The translations under genes and the position numbers were made by a program. The notes under the pieces were generated by a model. It saw nothing but the letters and a program-made list of their open reading frames with translations, was not told where the DNA came from and ran no database searches. Of a DNA stretch of 64,000 bases, positions 25,734 through 34,909 are shown one piece after another (position 1 is the first letter of the stretch; each line of letters opens with the position of its first letter). This DNA comes from UBA695 sp042691655 (GTDB taxonomy: Bacteria; Verrucomicrobiota; Verrucomicrobiia; Chthoniobacterales; Chthoniobacteraceae). The stretch spans positions 2,542,001 to 2,606,000 of the forward strand of contig CP170506.1 of the NCBI GenBank assembly GCA_042691655.1. The letters are read 5' to 3'.

Positions 25734-26374
25734 AAAAACGGACAGGGTCACATTTGGGGGGGCAAGTTAGCAGGGTTCCGCGAGCTGGCGGCAGGAACGG
25801 CGGATTTTCGTTGATCGAGCTGCTCACCGTTATCGCCATCATCACCGTTATCGCGAGTTTGGCCGCGCCAGCCTTTAACTCCATGACAAGCGGAACAAAT
25901 ATGAACCGTGCGGGGCAGCTCGTCGGGGACCAATTGATGCTCGCCCGGCAGGAAGCGATCACCAAAAACCGGGAAGTGAGGGTCCTGTTTTATTACCTGC
26001 CTAACACCGTGACACCGGGCTGGCGGGGCATCCAGATATTCCGTGTTGAGCCAACCGCGGGAGGCACGAAGGTGATTCCTGTAACGCGGCTTTCGCAGGT
26101 GCCCGAGGGGATCCTCATCAATGCGGACCCCGCTCTTTCGCCGCTGTTGGCTGCGGACCCGACTCTGGCCGGAACGGTGAACGTGCCCGCCTATGGCGAT
26201 GTCCAGGTCGTGGGATTCCGTTTTCGGGCCACGGGTCTGCCAGACAGCACCGTCAATGACACCAACAACTTTGTGACATTGAACAACGCCAAGGCCGCGG
26301 GCAATCCCCCGGCGAATTACTACACCATTCAAATCAATCCGATCACCGGGAAGGTGATTATTTACAGGCCATGA
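25730..26374 (+). CDS. Verru_Chthon cassette protein D-like pseudopilin (cassette 2)
   Basis: The start at 25730 overlaps the C stop as ATGA; another ATG at 25721 gives three more residues. The protein (214 residues) has a long basic leader, then GFSLIELLTVIAIITVIASL with Gly at -1 and Glu at +5 near residue 31. The segment LVGDQLMLARQEAITKNREV is the hallmark helix and strand of GspH/FimT pseudopilins. The C-terminal domain is beta-rich. It overlaps the A gene start by 4 bases (ATGA), so B-C-D-A are translationally coupled. Confidence 0.86.
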   Translation: MKKRTGSHLGGQVSRVPRAGGRNGGFSLIELLTVIAIITVIASLAAPAFNSMTSGTNMNRAGQLVGDQLMLARQEAITKNREVRVLFYYLPNTVTPGWRGIQIFRVEPTAGGTKVIPVTRLSQVPEGILINADPALSPLLAADPTLAGTVNVPAYGDVQVVGFRFRATGLPDSTVNDTNNFVTLNNAKAAGNPPANYYTIQINPITGKVIIYRP

Positions 26375-29300
26375 TTCTCCATCGTCGCTGTTTGGGCTTT
26401 GCCCTTGTCATTATTCTTGGTCTCCTCGCTTTGCTGGTGGCGTTGGGAGTCGGTTTCCTGACCCGTGCGACTGCGGAAAAGGCGGCATCATCCAGCTTCA
26501 AGGCATCCTCGTCCGCACGTCAGCTGGCTGATTCTGCGGTGAGCCTGGTGCAGGGGCAAATCAGCACCGCCATCGCCCAGTCCGCCGTTTCCTGGGTTTC
26601 GCAGCCGGGGATGGTGCGGACGTTTGACGCTAATGGAAGCCTGGTCCAAGCCTATAAGCTCTACTCGAGTACCAATATGATATCCAACAGCGTGGATATT
26701 GTGGCAGGCAAATCCGCCGATGAGCCTCCGGCAAGCTGGGGCGCGGATGTCGCATGTTGGACGGACCTCAACGCGCCCATCCAGTCGGGAACGGGATACA
26801 TGTATCCGATCCTCGACCCGAATGCGACGGCGGAGGGCTATGTCATCTCTTTGACGTCGGGAGCTACGGCGATTCAACCCGCACCCATGCCCGTGCGCTG
26901 GCTGTATGTTCTTCAAAACGGCGACATTGCGGTCCCGACCGGAGGATCCGGCAAGACGGCAACGCTGCCTGAGGACACGGCCCTCAACCCTATTGTGGGG
27001 CGCATCGCTTTTTGGACGGATGATGAGAGTTGCAAAGTCAATATCAACACGGCGTCGGAAGGCACCTATTGGGATGTCCCCAGGGCGCGGACAAACCAGG
27101 AGGTTGTCTTTGCCCAAAACCCACCATGGCAGAAGGAATTTCAGCGCTACCCGGGACACCCGGCGATGACCTCGCTTTCGACGGTGTTTCCGAAACCATC
27201 CGGCTATACGGACCAGACGTGGGCGGAGCAAATTTACAAAATCATCCCGCGTATTGTGGGGGGCGGATCACAGGAAGGGACGGTGACCCCCTCGGCTGCT
27301 GCGACAGCGCTTGTGCCGGATACGGATCGGCTCTACGCAAATATAGACGAGTTGGTATTCACTCCCAGCCGAGGGAACAACGCCGGCTTGACCCAAACGC
27401 AACTGGAGCGGGCCAGGTTCTTCCTCACCGCGCATAGCCGCGCGCCAGAGACTAATCTTTTCAACCTGCCTAGGGTTGCGTGCTGGCCTGTATTTAAGGA
27501 TCTCGCCGCGGGAAGAGTGACGGCTTTTGACCGCTTGATCGCTTTCTGCGCTTCCACGGGGTCTGCCGGTATACACCCGTATTATTTCCAGCGCGAAATT
27601 TCGGACAGCCCCACCAGTGACATTTCTATTTCCCGAAACCAAGAGCTTTATAGCTACCTCCAATATCTTACGAAGACAAACATTCCGGGGTTCGGTGGCA
27701 ATTTTTCCACGAAATACGGTGATGATCGCGATCAGATCCTGACCGAGATTTTTGATTATATCCGCTCGACCAATCTATACGATGATACGCTGGCCGCCGG
27801 TCAACGGTTTACACCGGATCAGGGCATCGCAGGCCATGGCTTTGTCGCACCCATCCAATACACGACGCCCGGCGGGACCGCGACCATGGGCTTTGGCAGG
27901 GCTTATACTTTATCGGAACTAGGGATTGGATTCATTTGCAACGCAGCAGCGAACGATCCCACGACCCCTGCGACCGATGAATCGTACGGTAGCAATGATC
28001 CGGCGAAGAATACCGTGCTGGAAGGAACCCTCCTGAACAGCGGGGAGAGATATATCCAGGCCATTATCGTGCCGGAGTTTTTTTCCCCGATGGCGGGCTA
28101 TACAAACATCAATCCCAACATGCGGATCGAAATCTCCGGACTCAATCAACTGACCATTACCAAGGGTTCGAAAACGGCTAATCTCTTTCCGGATGTAGTG
28201 GACGGAGATGCGGCCACCTATACTGCTAACCCGGCAAGCTTTTACTCGGGAGTTGATTACGGAGGGAATCCGAGTTGGCGTTACTTCGGGGATGGCAAAC
28301 TCTCGCCGCAACGCGGGAACCTGGTGGCTGACACTCCCGCCACCGGCTCCTTTTATCCCTTCATTGGAAAGCCCATCAAGTTAACTGCCGTGACCACGGG
28401 CGACACGATGACCTTTAAAGGCGCAACGATCACCGTCAAAATCTACTCGTCGGCGACTGGTGGCAATCTGATCCAAACGCTCAATATCAATCTCCCCTCG
28501 GGCCCGTTCCCCATCCCGAATCTAGTCAATCAATCTGTCGCCGGAGATACCACGGCGGCCTCGACGACAAAAGAGAATTGGTGGGCGTTTTCAAAGACAG
28601 GGGCGGCCGCTTCATACCCCGGGCGTTTGGCCTTCATCAATTTGAATCCCGGCACCATCTATGGGGTAAAGTCAGGAGCCTTCTTTCTTAATAACTTCGA
28701 TGTACTGCGGACCGTGATGCCTCGGCATGGCGACTACCGGCTCGTTGCCGCAAACAACAACGTGTCTGCGGCTACCTACCCGATGCCTGCGACCCCAGGC
28801 TCTGCTTTTTACAAGCATCGCTATTACGACACGACCACAACGATGATGGCGTCCAATCTCAGCAACGCGCAAAACACGCAACTCGACCAAGGCTACGACC
28901 GGGGGGGCAAATACATTAGCACGGTGACCTATCCTGCCTTGTTTAGCCCCGATATTCCCTCCGACGCGACCCAGACCCCCGAAAGCACTGGCGATTTTGA
29001 CGACTGTTTGCCGCCCACGGTGGATGGACCATTTGTGAACAAGCCGGATGAAGGAAACAACCCGACCACGGGAAGCCCCTACTTCAATACCGGCTACAGC
29101 GTGCCGGGCTCGACGTTTTTTTCTCCCAACCGTCAAATCCCTTCTCCCGGCATGTTCGGCTCTCTACCGACAGGGGTAAAGGCTGGCGTTCCGTGGAGAA
29201 CATTGCTTTTCCGCCACCAGCCTAGTCATTTTGGAGCAGCAACCGCTCCGGAGGATCATTTGTGGTTGGACCTTTTCTGGATGCCGGTGGTCGAGCCCTA

Positions 29301-29991
29301 TGCGATCAGCGACCGATTTTCCACGGCAGGGAAGATTAACATGAACTACCAGATTCTTCCTTTCACCTACATCGAGCGCTCCACTGGCGTGCGCGCTCTG
29401 TTGAAGTCGGAAATGGTGACGGCAGTGCCCAATAATGTCTTTGTCCCCACCGTCAATCTGTACAAATTTCCGGGTACGAACAGCACCTCGGAATTCCGAT
29501 TTGCCATTAACAGCGACGAGACTCTTTCGCAGTTTAGCGCGAAATTCACGCAGGGAAATATTTTTAAGTCCGCTAGTGAGATTTGCGATCTGGATATTGT
29601 GCCAACGGGGCAGACAGCCGGAGGTATGAGTACCTTTTGGAACAACAATCTGACGGCAGGCCACGCACTCACCGCCGAGAATTTGCGCGAGCGGATTTAC
29701 ACCACGCTTTACCCGCGGCTGACGACGAAGTCGAATACCTTCACCGTCCATTTCCAGGCTCAGGCCCTGAAGAAGACGCGGAACAGCGCCGTTGGGACGT
29801 GGACGGAAGGCAAGGATCTGGTGACGGGGGAATATCGGGGATCTGCGATCATTGAACGATTCATTGACGCAAATAACGCGAAGATCCCCGACTACGCCGC
29901 CGATGCCAAGGCGGGCACCGTGGCTAGTGATCCTACGCTCGATACCTTTTACAAGTGGCGCGTTATCTCGAATCGCCAATTCGCTCCCTAG
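26371..29991 (+). CDS. Verru_Chthon cassette protein A-like giant pseudopilin (cassette 2)
   Basis: The 1206-residue protein has one hydrophobic stalk near the N-terminus (GFALVIILGLLALLVALGVG, residues 9-28) and no Glu at +5, as in GspK. The motif VGRIAFWTDDESCKVNINTA (residues about 208-227) resembles the acidic, Asn-rich motif of GspK/PilX-type proteins. The rest is a very large, mostly beta and Gly/Thr-rich domain with no other recognisable motif. Ordinary GspK has about 320 residues, so this is almost four times as long. It is the complete member of its type in the window and ends the cassette. A secreted multi-domain glycosidase gene follows after 73 bases on the same strand. Confidence 0.85.
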   Translation: MILHRRCLGFALVIILGLLALLVALGVGFLTRATAEKAASSSFKASSSARQLADSAVSLVQGQISTAIAQSAVSWVSQPGMVRTFDANGSLVQAYKLYSSTNMISNSVDIVAGKSADEPPASWGADVACWTDLNAPIQSGTGYMYPILDPNATAEGYVISLTSGATAIQPAPMPVRWLYVLQNGDIAVPTGGSGKTATLPEDTALNPIVGRIAFWTDDESCKVNINTASEGTYWDVPRARTNQEVVFAQNPPWQKEFQRYPGHPAMTSLSTVFPKPSGYTDQTWAEQIYKIIPRIVGGGSQEGTVTPSAAATALVPDTDRLYANIDELVFTPSRGNNAGLTQTQLERARFFLTAHSRAPETNLFNLPRVACWPVFKDLAAGRVTAFDRLIAFCASTGSAGIHPYYFQREISDSPTSDISISRNQELYSYLQYLTKTNIPGFGGNFSTKYGDDRDQILTEIFDYIRSTNLYDDTLAAGQRFTPDQGIAGHGFVAPIQYTTPGGTATMGFGRAYTLSELGIGFICNAAANDPTTPATDESYGSNDPAKNTVLEGTLLNSGERYIQAIIVPEFFSPMAGYTNINPNMRIEISGLNQLTITKGSKTANLFPDVVDGDAATYTANPASFYSGVDYGGNPSWRYFGDGKLSPQRGNLVADTPATGSFYPFIGKPIKLTAVTTGDTMTFKGATITVKIYSSATGGNLIQTLNINLPSGPFPIPNLVNQSVAGDTTAASTTKENWWAFSKTGAAASYPGRLAFINLNPGTIYGVKSGAFFLNNFDVLRTVMPRHGDYRLVAANNNVSAATYPMPATPGSAFYKHRYYDTTTTMMASNLSNAQNTQLDQGYDRGGKYISTVTYPALFSPDIPSDATQTPESTGDFDDCLPPTVDGPFVNKPDEGNNPTTGSPYFNTGYSVPGSTFFSPNRQIPSPGMFGSLPTGVKAGVPWRTLLFRHQPSHFGAATAPEDHLWLDLFWMPVVEPYAISDRFSTAGKINMNYQILPFTYIERSTGVRALLKSEMVTAVPNNVFVPTVNLYKFPGTNSTSEFRFAINSDETLSQFSAKFTQGNIFKSASEICDLDIVPTGQTAGGMSTFWNNNLTAGHALTAENLRERIYTTLYPRLTTKSNTFTVHFQAQALKKTRNSAVGTWTEGKDLVTGEYRGSAIIERFIDANNAKIPDYAADAKAGTVASDPTLDTFYKWRVISNRQFAP

Positions 29992-30064
29992 CCACCTGTT
30001 TAAAAAGCAGCGCGATGCTCTCTTCGTCGTCGGTGCCTCCTGATAACTTTATAAGAACAACCCT

Positions 30065-33000
30065 ATGAAACTACACCTCTTCGCATCCTTCCTTGCGGTG
30101 TTGTTAGCCGGAACTAGTTTTGGCTACGGCGACACGAATAAAGATAGCCATGCTGTAGGCTGGCCGCAATACCGTGACCAATTGCTGAAAGATAAATCCC
30201 TGGTTCGCTATTACACTTTCGAGCAACCGGGTAATGAAGTGCAAAACCTGGCTGGCAATAAGCAAGGGCCCTTCATCCTTTCCACTCCCGAACCCTATTA
30301 TCATCCAGACCTGCATCCTGGCCTGGACGTCGATTTCCCGCAGTGGACCGAGGGGCGGTTCGCTGGCAAGCCTGCTCTTGAATTTGGTTCAGCCTTTAGC
30401 AGCGCCTGCCGATCAATGTTTTATGGTACGTCCAGCGGATTGTTAACTTTGGAGAGCTGGGTGCGAATCCACGACCCGAGCGAAAAAAAGGGAACGATGT
30501 TATTCTCCGTAGGCACGGGGTTTGGCGAAGGGTGGTTCCTGCAGGCGACGCACTTTAATACGTATCTGCAGATTGGCCGCACCGCAGAGGAGAAGGGGAA
30601 TGTGCGTCTGAGCGTCCAGCCGCTGACGCCTCATCTATGGCATCACGTGGTGGCGCAAATCGACACGCATTCTCTGCGTCTTTATGTGGATGGAGTGTTG
30701 GCTGGCGCGACTGAGTTCGAGGGAACATTCAAGCAGCCGACAGCCCCCGGAGGAGGTTTCGCGCAAAACCCTGAAGAGGCTCGGGGCGGTCTCAAAATCG
30801 GCCCCATCCGTTTGCCAGAGAACACCCTGCGCTTTGATTGCGATGAATTGGGACTCTATGATCGCGTGCTCACTGCGGAGGAGGTGCGAGATCACTTCGA
30901 ACAAGGGCAGTCGCCGGAGCCTGTCGCCGATCAGGTGCAGGCGCATCTCGCCCTCTTGGAAAAGCGGAAGCAGGTGGCTCAAATCACCATCGAAATCCCG
31001 CGAGATCTGTTTGGATACTTCCCAGCTGGAAAAACGCTTCCCCTTACGGTGGCCGTCCCGGCAGCCCAGGGAAGCCATGCGCCGCTGATGGTGGATGTCT
31101 CGATCCGGGTGGGGAAAAATAAGCCTTTATTTAAGGAACAGAAGGCCATGGTTCTTCCCGGCAAAGACGGGGCGCGGTTGGTTTGGGATCTCCCTTTGCC
31201 TGGAGTATGCGGTCTGTATGAAATGGATATTGCGGTGAAAGACGCCACGGGGACTGTGCTTGCTGCCAAGAGCTACCCCATCGCGACCACGGCGCCCGTT
31301 CCACCCATGAGCCAACGCCTCTCCTCCTCGCCCCTGGCTGGGCATAACATCTTTGATACCAACAACGATTTGATCGCGATTGGCGCCATTAGCGAGCGGA
31401 TTATCCCGTGGCGTCCCAAAACGAAAGAAGGCGAGTTCAACTGGAAATATACGGATCAGGAGGTTGACTTGGCGCGCAGTTTGGGGCTGGACGTGTTGTA
31501 TTGCGAAAGCCCCCGGTTTGATCTCGGGCAGGTGGATATTAGCCAGGTAACGACCGATCCCAAAGAGTGGGAGGCATGGATGCGGCCGGTGGTCGAGCGG
31601 TACAAAGGCCGGGTCAAATATTGGGAGATTCTCAATGAGCCGAACTCCAAACAAATGAAACCGGATGTCTATGTTGCCCTCCTGAAAACCGCCCATCGCG
31701 TTATTCGCGAAATAGACCCCGAAGCAAAAATTGTGGGGCTCTGCGGCGTGACTAGTTATCCCGAGTGGACCGAAAGTGTATTAGCCGCTGGCGGCGGCGG
31801 GTACTTCGACATTCTGGCCTTTCATAACTATATTGGTTCCTCGCCTATTAGCGCCTGGCAGCGGGACCGGAAGATCGAGCGCACCCAGGAGGTTCTGCGC
31901 AAATATCTAGGTAAGGAAGTTCCCTTGTGGAACACGGAAAGTGGCATCCATCAGCCGCTCCGGAAAGACAATGTTTCGTTGACGGATGAGGAGTTGTTCA
32001 AAAAATACGCATCGCGCTCCCGGCGCGAAAACGGGATCACCCTGGTGTCGGCGGACGCTGTGACGATGGCGACCGAACATGTGGGCGCTTGTTGGCAGAC
32101 CCAATCCATCCTACTGGACTGCGCGTTGGGGGTGGAGCGCTATTATCTGTTGATGGGCCCCTCCAATTTTTATCTCAGCGCCAAGGGGTCCGGAAGTTGC
32201 CCTACGGAGAAGGGGATCGCCTACGCCGCCATGGCTTCGGTGCTGAGTCCTATGACGTCCATCCGCCTGCTTCCCATTTCCTCCACTTCCGCCGTCGGTG
32301 TGAACATTACCGCGAAGGATGGCAGGAATACGGCGGCCTTGTTTGCCGATGTTCCTACCACGCGTTGCTTTGTCGTCAAAAATAACACTTTATATCGCGG
32401 TATGGATTTCCTGGGAAACCCACTGACCTGGGAGGCAAGGGATCATCTTCTCACGGTTTCCTTTGGGATGGAGCCCGTCTACATCTTTGATGTCCCCGCC
32501 GACTTTAGCGAGGCTCCCTTCCTCAATGTGAAGAGCTTCCCCGCGCTGGTTAGCCCGAGCACACAGGCCGACGGCGTGCTGTCCGTAGCGAATTTGTTTT
32601 CCACTCCTTTGAATGGACGTTTGGAAATCACCTCGCCGAAATCCACGGTATCGGCGGTGCGGGATATTTCCCTCGCACCGGGCCAACGGCAGGATGTGCC
32701 TTTCCGCCTGCAAGCCGGCCCGCTGCCCCACGGCAAGCATCCCTTGATCGCCCGCCTGTTTGCGCAGGATAAGGAGATTGCCTCCAATGAACGCATCTTC
32801 GCCTCCGAAGGGGTTGCCGAAGGCGTCCCGATGTTGACCCACGACATCAAGCTGGATGGCGATCCCTCAGATTGGGAAGACGTTCCGGCTGAAACTGCGG
32901 ACACCGCCGTGAACGTGGTCATGGGCAAACCTCCCGTGGGTTACTATGATCCCAATGCATGGCAGGGGTCGAAGGATCTTTCGTTCTCCGTAAAAACCGC

Positions 33001-34003
33001 GTGGCGTCCCAACGATGGCGTCTATCTCTTCATCACTGTCACCGATGATGTCATCAAGACGGTTCCGCCTGACAGGGTTCAGCGCGCCTTCCTCCAGGAT
33101 GCACTTGAGCTGTTTTTCGACGGACGTGCTTTGAAAGACCAAGCGCCGGTCTATTCTTTTGGCGCGGAGCAAACGGTGGTTGTGCCTGCGGTAAAAGACG
33201 CGCTCGAACCCTGTTTGCTAAAGAGTCTTGCGCGTTATGGCGACTCCATTGATGTCGAGTTTGTCGGGAAGCGCACTCCCTCCGGCTACGTCATGGAAGG
33301 CCGGGTCCGTCCCATGGCGAATTCGCCCTTTAAACTAGTGCCCGGAGCAAGATTTGGCATGGATCTCGTCTTTGATGATGCGGGCGAAGCCGAGATGAGC
33401 CGAAGAACGCAAATGGCGTTGCATGGCACTGCAAACAACTCGACCGACACCTCCTGCTTTGGACGTTATCGCCTTTTGGGTGGGAGCGCCGTAGCCACGC
33501 CCAACCTTCTCCGCAACATTGACCTCAAAGGAGAGAACGAAACGATTACCGGATGGAAATTTTCCAGCGAACTGACAAACGCCCCCGCCAACAGTGTAGG
33601 CGAGGTGAAATGTGGCGTGAAGGAAATCGACGGCAAGCGCGCCCTTTGGATTTCCCCCACCACTGAAACCCAGTCGCATAGCTTCTGGACTCAAACCTTT
33701 CCCGCCACGGAGGAGACCGCCTATTGCGCGTCCTTCCGTCTTAAAGGCGTAAAGGAGGGCGCAGCCAAATGGTATGGCGGCAGCGGTGATGTCATTTTCC
33801 TGGGCAAGTCAGGCGAATTCCTGGGCTCTCAAGCCCTTGGATCCATCGGTAGCACGGCCTCCGGCGAGTGGGGTACTTTTAATGCGAAATTCCTGACTCC
33901 CGCGGCCACGACGAGCGTCGGTTTTCGATTTGGAGTCCTTGCTTGCGGAGTGAAGGGTACCGCTGATTTCTATTGTGCTGATATGGCTGTGAGAAAGCAA
34001 TGA
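30065..34003 (+). CDS. Secreted LamG / clan GH-A-like / CBM9-like multidomain protein
   Basis: The 1312-residue protein begins with a signal peptide (MKLHLFASFLAVLLAGTSFG). Residues about 45-285 form a LamG-type concanavalin-like domain (LTLESWVRIHDPSEKKGTML, then DELGLYDRVLTAEEVRDHF). Residues about 300-415 look Ig-like. A TIM barrel at about 420-790 has the acid/base motif YWEILNEPNS (Glu about 525) and nucleophile motif LWNTESGIH (Glu about 625), as in clan GH-A. After a beta domain, residues about 925-1140 resemble a CBM9-like module (DIKLDGDPSDWEDVP, then DALELFFDG), and a CenC-like sandwich ends the protein. It follows pseudopilin A by 73 bases and precedes an SGNH hydrolase by 57, so one long operon is likely. 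The substrate is unknown. Confidence 0.78.
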   Translation: MKLHLFASFLAVLLAGTSFGYGDTNKDSHAVGWPQYRDQLLKDKSLVRYYTFEQPGNEVQNLAGNKQGPFILSTPEPYYHPDLHPGLDVDFPQWTEGRFAGKPALEFGSAFSSACRSMFYGTSSGLLTLESWVRIHDPSEKKGTMLFSVGTGFGEGWFLQATHFNTYLQIGRTAEEKGNVRLSVQPLTPHLWHHVVAQIDTHSLRLYVDGVLAGATEFEGTFKQPTAPGGGFAQNPEEARGGLKIGPIRLPENTLRFDCDELGLYDRVLTAEEVRDHFEQGQSPEPVADQVQAHLALLEKRKQVAQITIEIPRDLFGYFPAGKTLPLTVAVPAAQGSHAPLMVDVSIRVGKNKPLFKEQKAMVLPGKDGARLVWDLPLPGVCGLYEMDIAVKDATGTVLAAKSYPIATTAPVPPMSQRLSSSPLAGHNIFDTNNDLIAIGAISERIIPWRPKTKEGEFNWKYTDQEVDLARSLGLDVLYCESPRFDLGQVDISQVTTDPKEWEAWMRPVVERYKGRVKYWEILNEPNSKQMKPDVYVALLKTAHRVIREIDPEAKIVGLCGVTSYPEWTESVLAAGGGGYFDILAFHNYIGSSPISAWQRDRKIERTQEVLRKYLGKEVPLWNTESGIHQPLRKDNVSLTDEELFKKYASRSRRENGITLVSADAVTMATEHVGACWQTQSILLDCALGVERYYLLMGPSNFYLSAKGSGSCPTEKGIAYAAMASVLSPMTSIRLLPISSTSAVGVNITAKDGRNTAALFADVPTTRCFVVKNNTLYRGMDFLGNPLTWEARDHLLTVSFGMEPVYIFDVPADFSEAPFLNVKSFPALVSPSTQADGVLSVANLFSTPLNGRLEITSPKSTVSAVRDISLAPGQRQDVPFRLQAGPLPHGKHPLIARLFAQDKEIASNERIFASEGVAEGVPMLTHDIKLDGDPSDWEDVPAETADTAVNVVMGKPPVGYYDPNAWQGSKDLSFSVKTAWRPNDGVYLFITVTDDVIKTVPPDRVQRAFLQDALELFFDGRALKDQAPVYSFGAEQTVVVPAVKDALEPCLLKSLARYGDSIDVEFVGKRTPSGYVMEGRVRPMANSPFKLVPGARFGMDLVFDDAGEAEMSRRTQMALHGTANNSTDTSCFGRYRLLGGSAVATPNLLRNIDLKGENETITGWKFSSELTNAPANSVGEVKCGVKEIDGKRALWISPTTETQSHSFWTQTFPATEETAYCASFRLKGVKEGAAKWYGGSGDVIFLGKSGEFLGSQALGSIGSTASGEWGTFNAKFLTPAATTSVGFRFGVLACGVKGTADFYCADMAVRKQ

Positions 34004-34060
34004 TACGCCATTCGGCCCGATAACTAGTTAACCAATCATTATTCAAACAAAACACAACAG

Positions 34061-34867
34061 ATGAAACTTAAAGCATTTTCCATCACTCTTGCCTGTCTAC
34101 TAACTGTAACTGCGTCGATAGCGGTGGCCCAGTCCGCGCCTAATGCGGCAGCCGCCTCTCCATCAACGATCCCCGTTCAGCGAACGGAGGAGTGGGCTAT
34201 TATTTCTCACGAGCAAATCAAGCGCAACGTGACCACGGGACGTTGTAATGTTATTTTTCTTGGAGACTCGATAACCCACCGGTGGAAGTATGCGAAAGGC
34301 CCGGCGGGCGGTGCCGCAATCTGGGAGAAGTATTGGAGTCCTTTGGGCGCGGGATGCATGGGGATCCCGGCTGACAAGATTCAAAATGTTCTCTGGCGTA
34401 TTACCGAAGGCGGCGAGCTGGATGGCACGAATGGGAAGGTTGTTGTTCTCATGATCGGAATTAACAATCTGAATGTTCCCGACGTAACGCCTCAAGACGC
34501 CGCCGATGGAATCAAGGCAATCGTGGATCATGTGAAAACCACTCTTCCGGGCGCCAAAGTTCTGGTGATGGGTATCCTCCCTTGCTGGAACCCCGGGACG
34601 CATTTGATCCGTGGCAAAGTAAGCCAAACCAACGAGATGATCCAAAAGCTGGAGGATCTGAAGCAGGTTTATTACCTCGACCTCGGTGCGAAACTTTTGG
34701 AACCGGATGGCTCCCTTTCTAAAGAGAAAATGCCGGATGCTATGCATCCCTCGGAGGTGGGCTATGAAATTTTGGCCAAGCTCATGCAGCCGTATCTGGA
34801 AGATCTGCTGAAAAATGGCGGGCAGGGCGAACTCTGGAAAAAACGTGTGGATGGCAAGCTGCTCTAA
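34061..34867 (+). CDS. Secreted SGNH/GDSL hydrolase (PAF-acetylhydrolase-like)
   Basis: The 268-residue protein has a signal peptide (MKLKAFSITLACLLTVTASI, then AVAQ). Block I is VIFLGDSITHRW (Ser about 70), block III MIGINNLN with the Asn, and block V DAMHPSEVGY with the Asp/His pair near residues 227-230. The fold and spacing match GDSL-like lipase/acylhydrolases of the platelet-activating-factor acetylhydrolase IB type, which in CAZyme clusters remove acetyl groups from glycans. It lies between the multidomain glycosidase and the GH4 gene, all on the plus strand with gaps of less than 60 bases. Confidence 0.83.
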   Translation: MKLKAFSITLACLLTVTASIAVAQSAPNAAAASPSTIPVQRTEEWAIISHEQIKRNVTTGRCNVIFLGDSITHRWKYAKGPAGGAAIWEKYWSPLGAGCMGIPADKIQNVLWRITEGGELDGTNGKVVVLMIGINNLNVPDVTPQDAADGIKAIVDHVKTTLPGAKVLVMGILPCWNPGTHLIRGKVSQTNEMIQKLEDLKQVYYLDLGAKLLEPDGSLSKEKMPDAMHPSEVGYEILAKLMQPYLEDLLKNGGQGELWKKRVDGKLL

Positions 34868-34909
34868 AGCCCGCGAGCGTAAAAAGGACATTATTTTAAT
34901 TCCGAAAAT

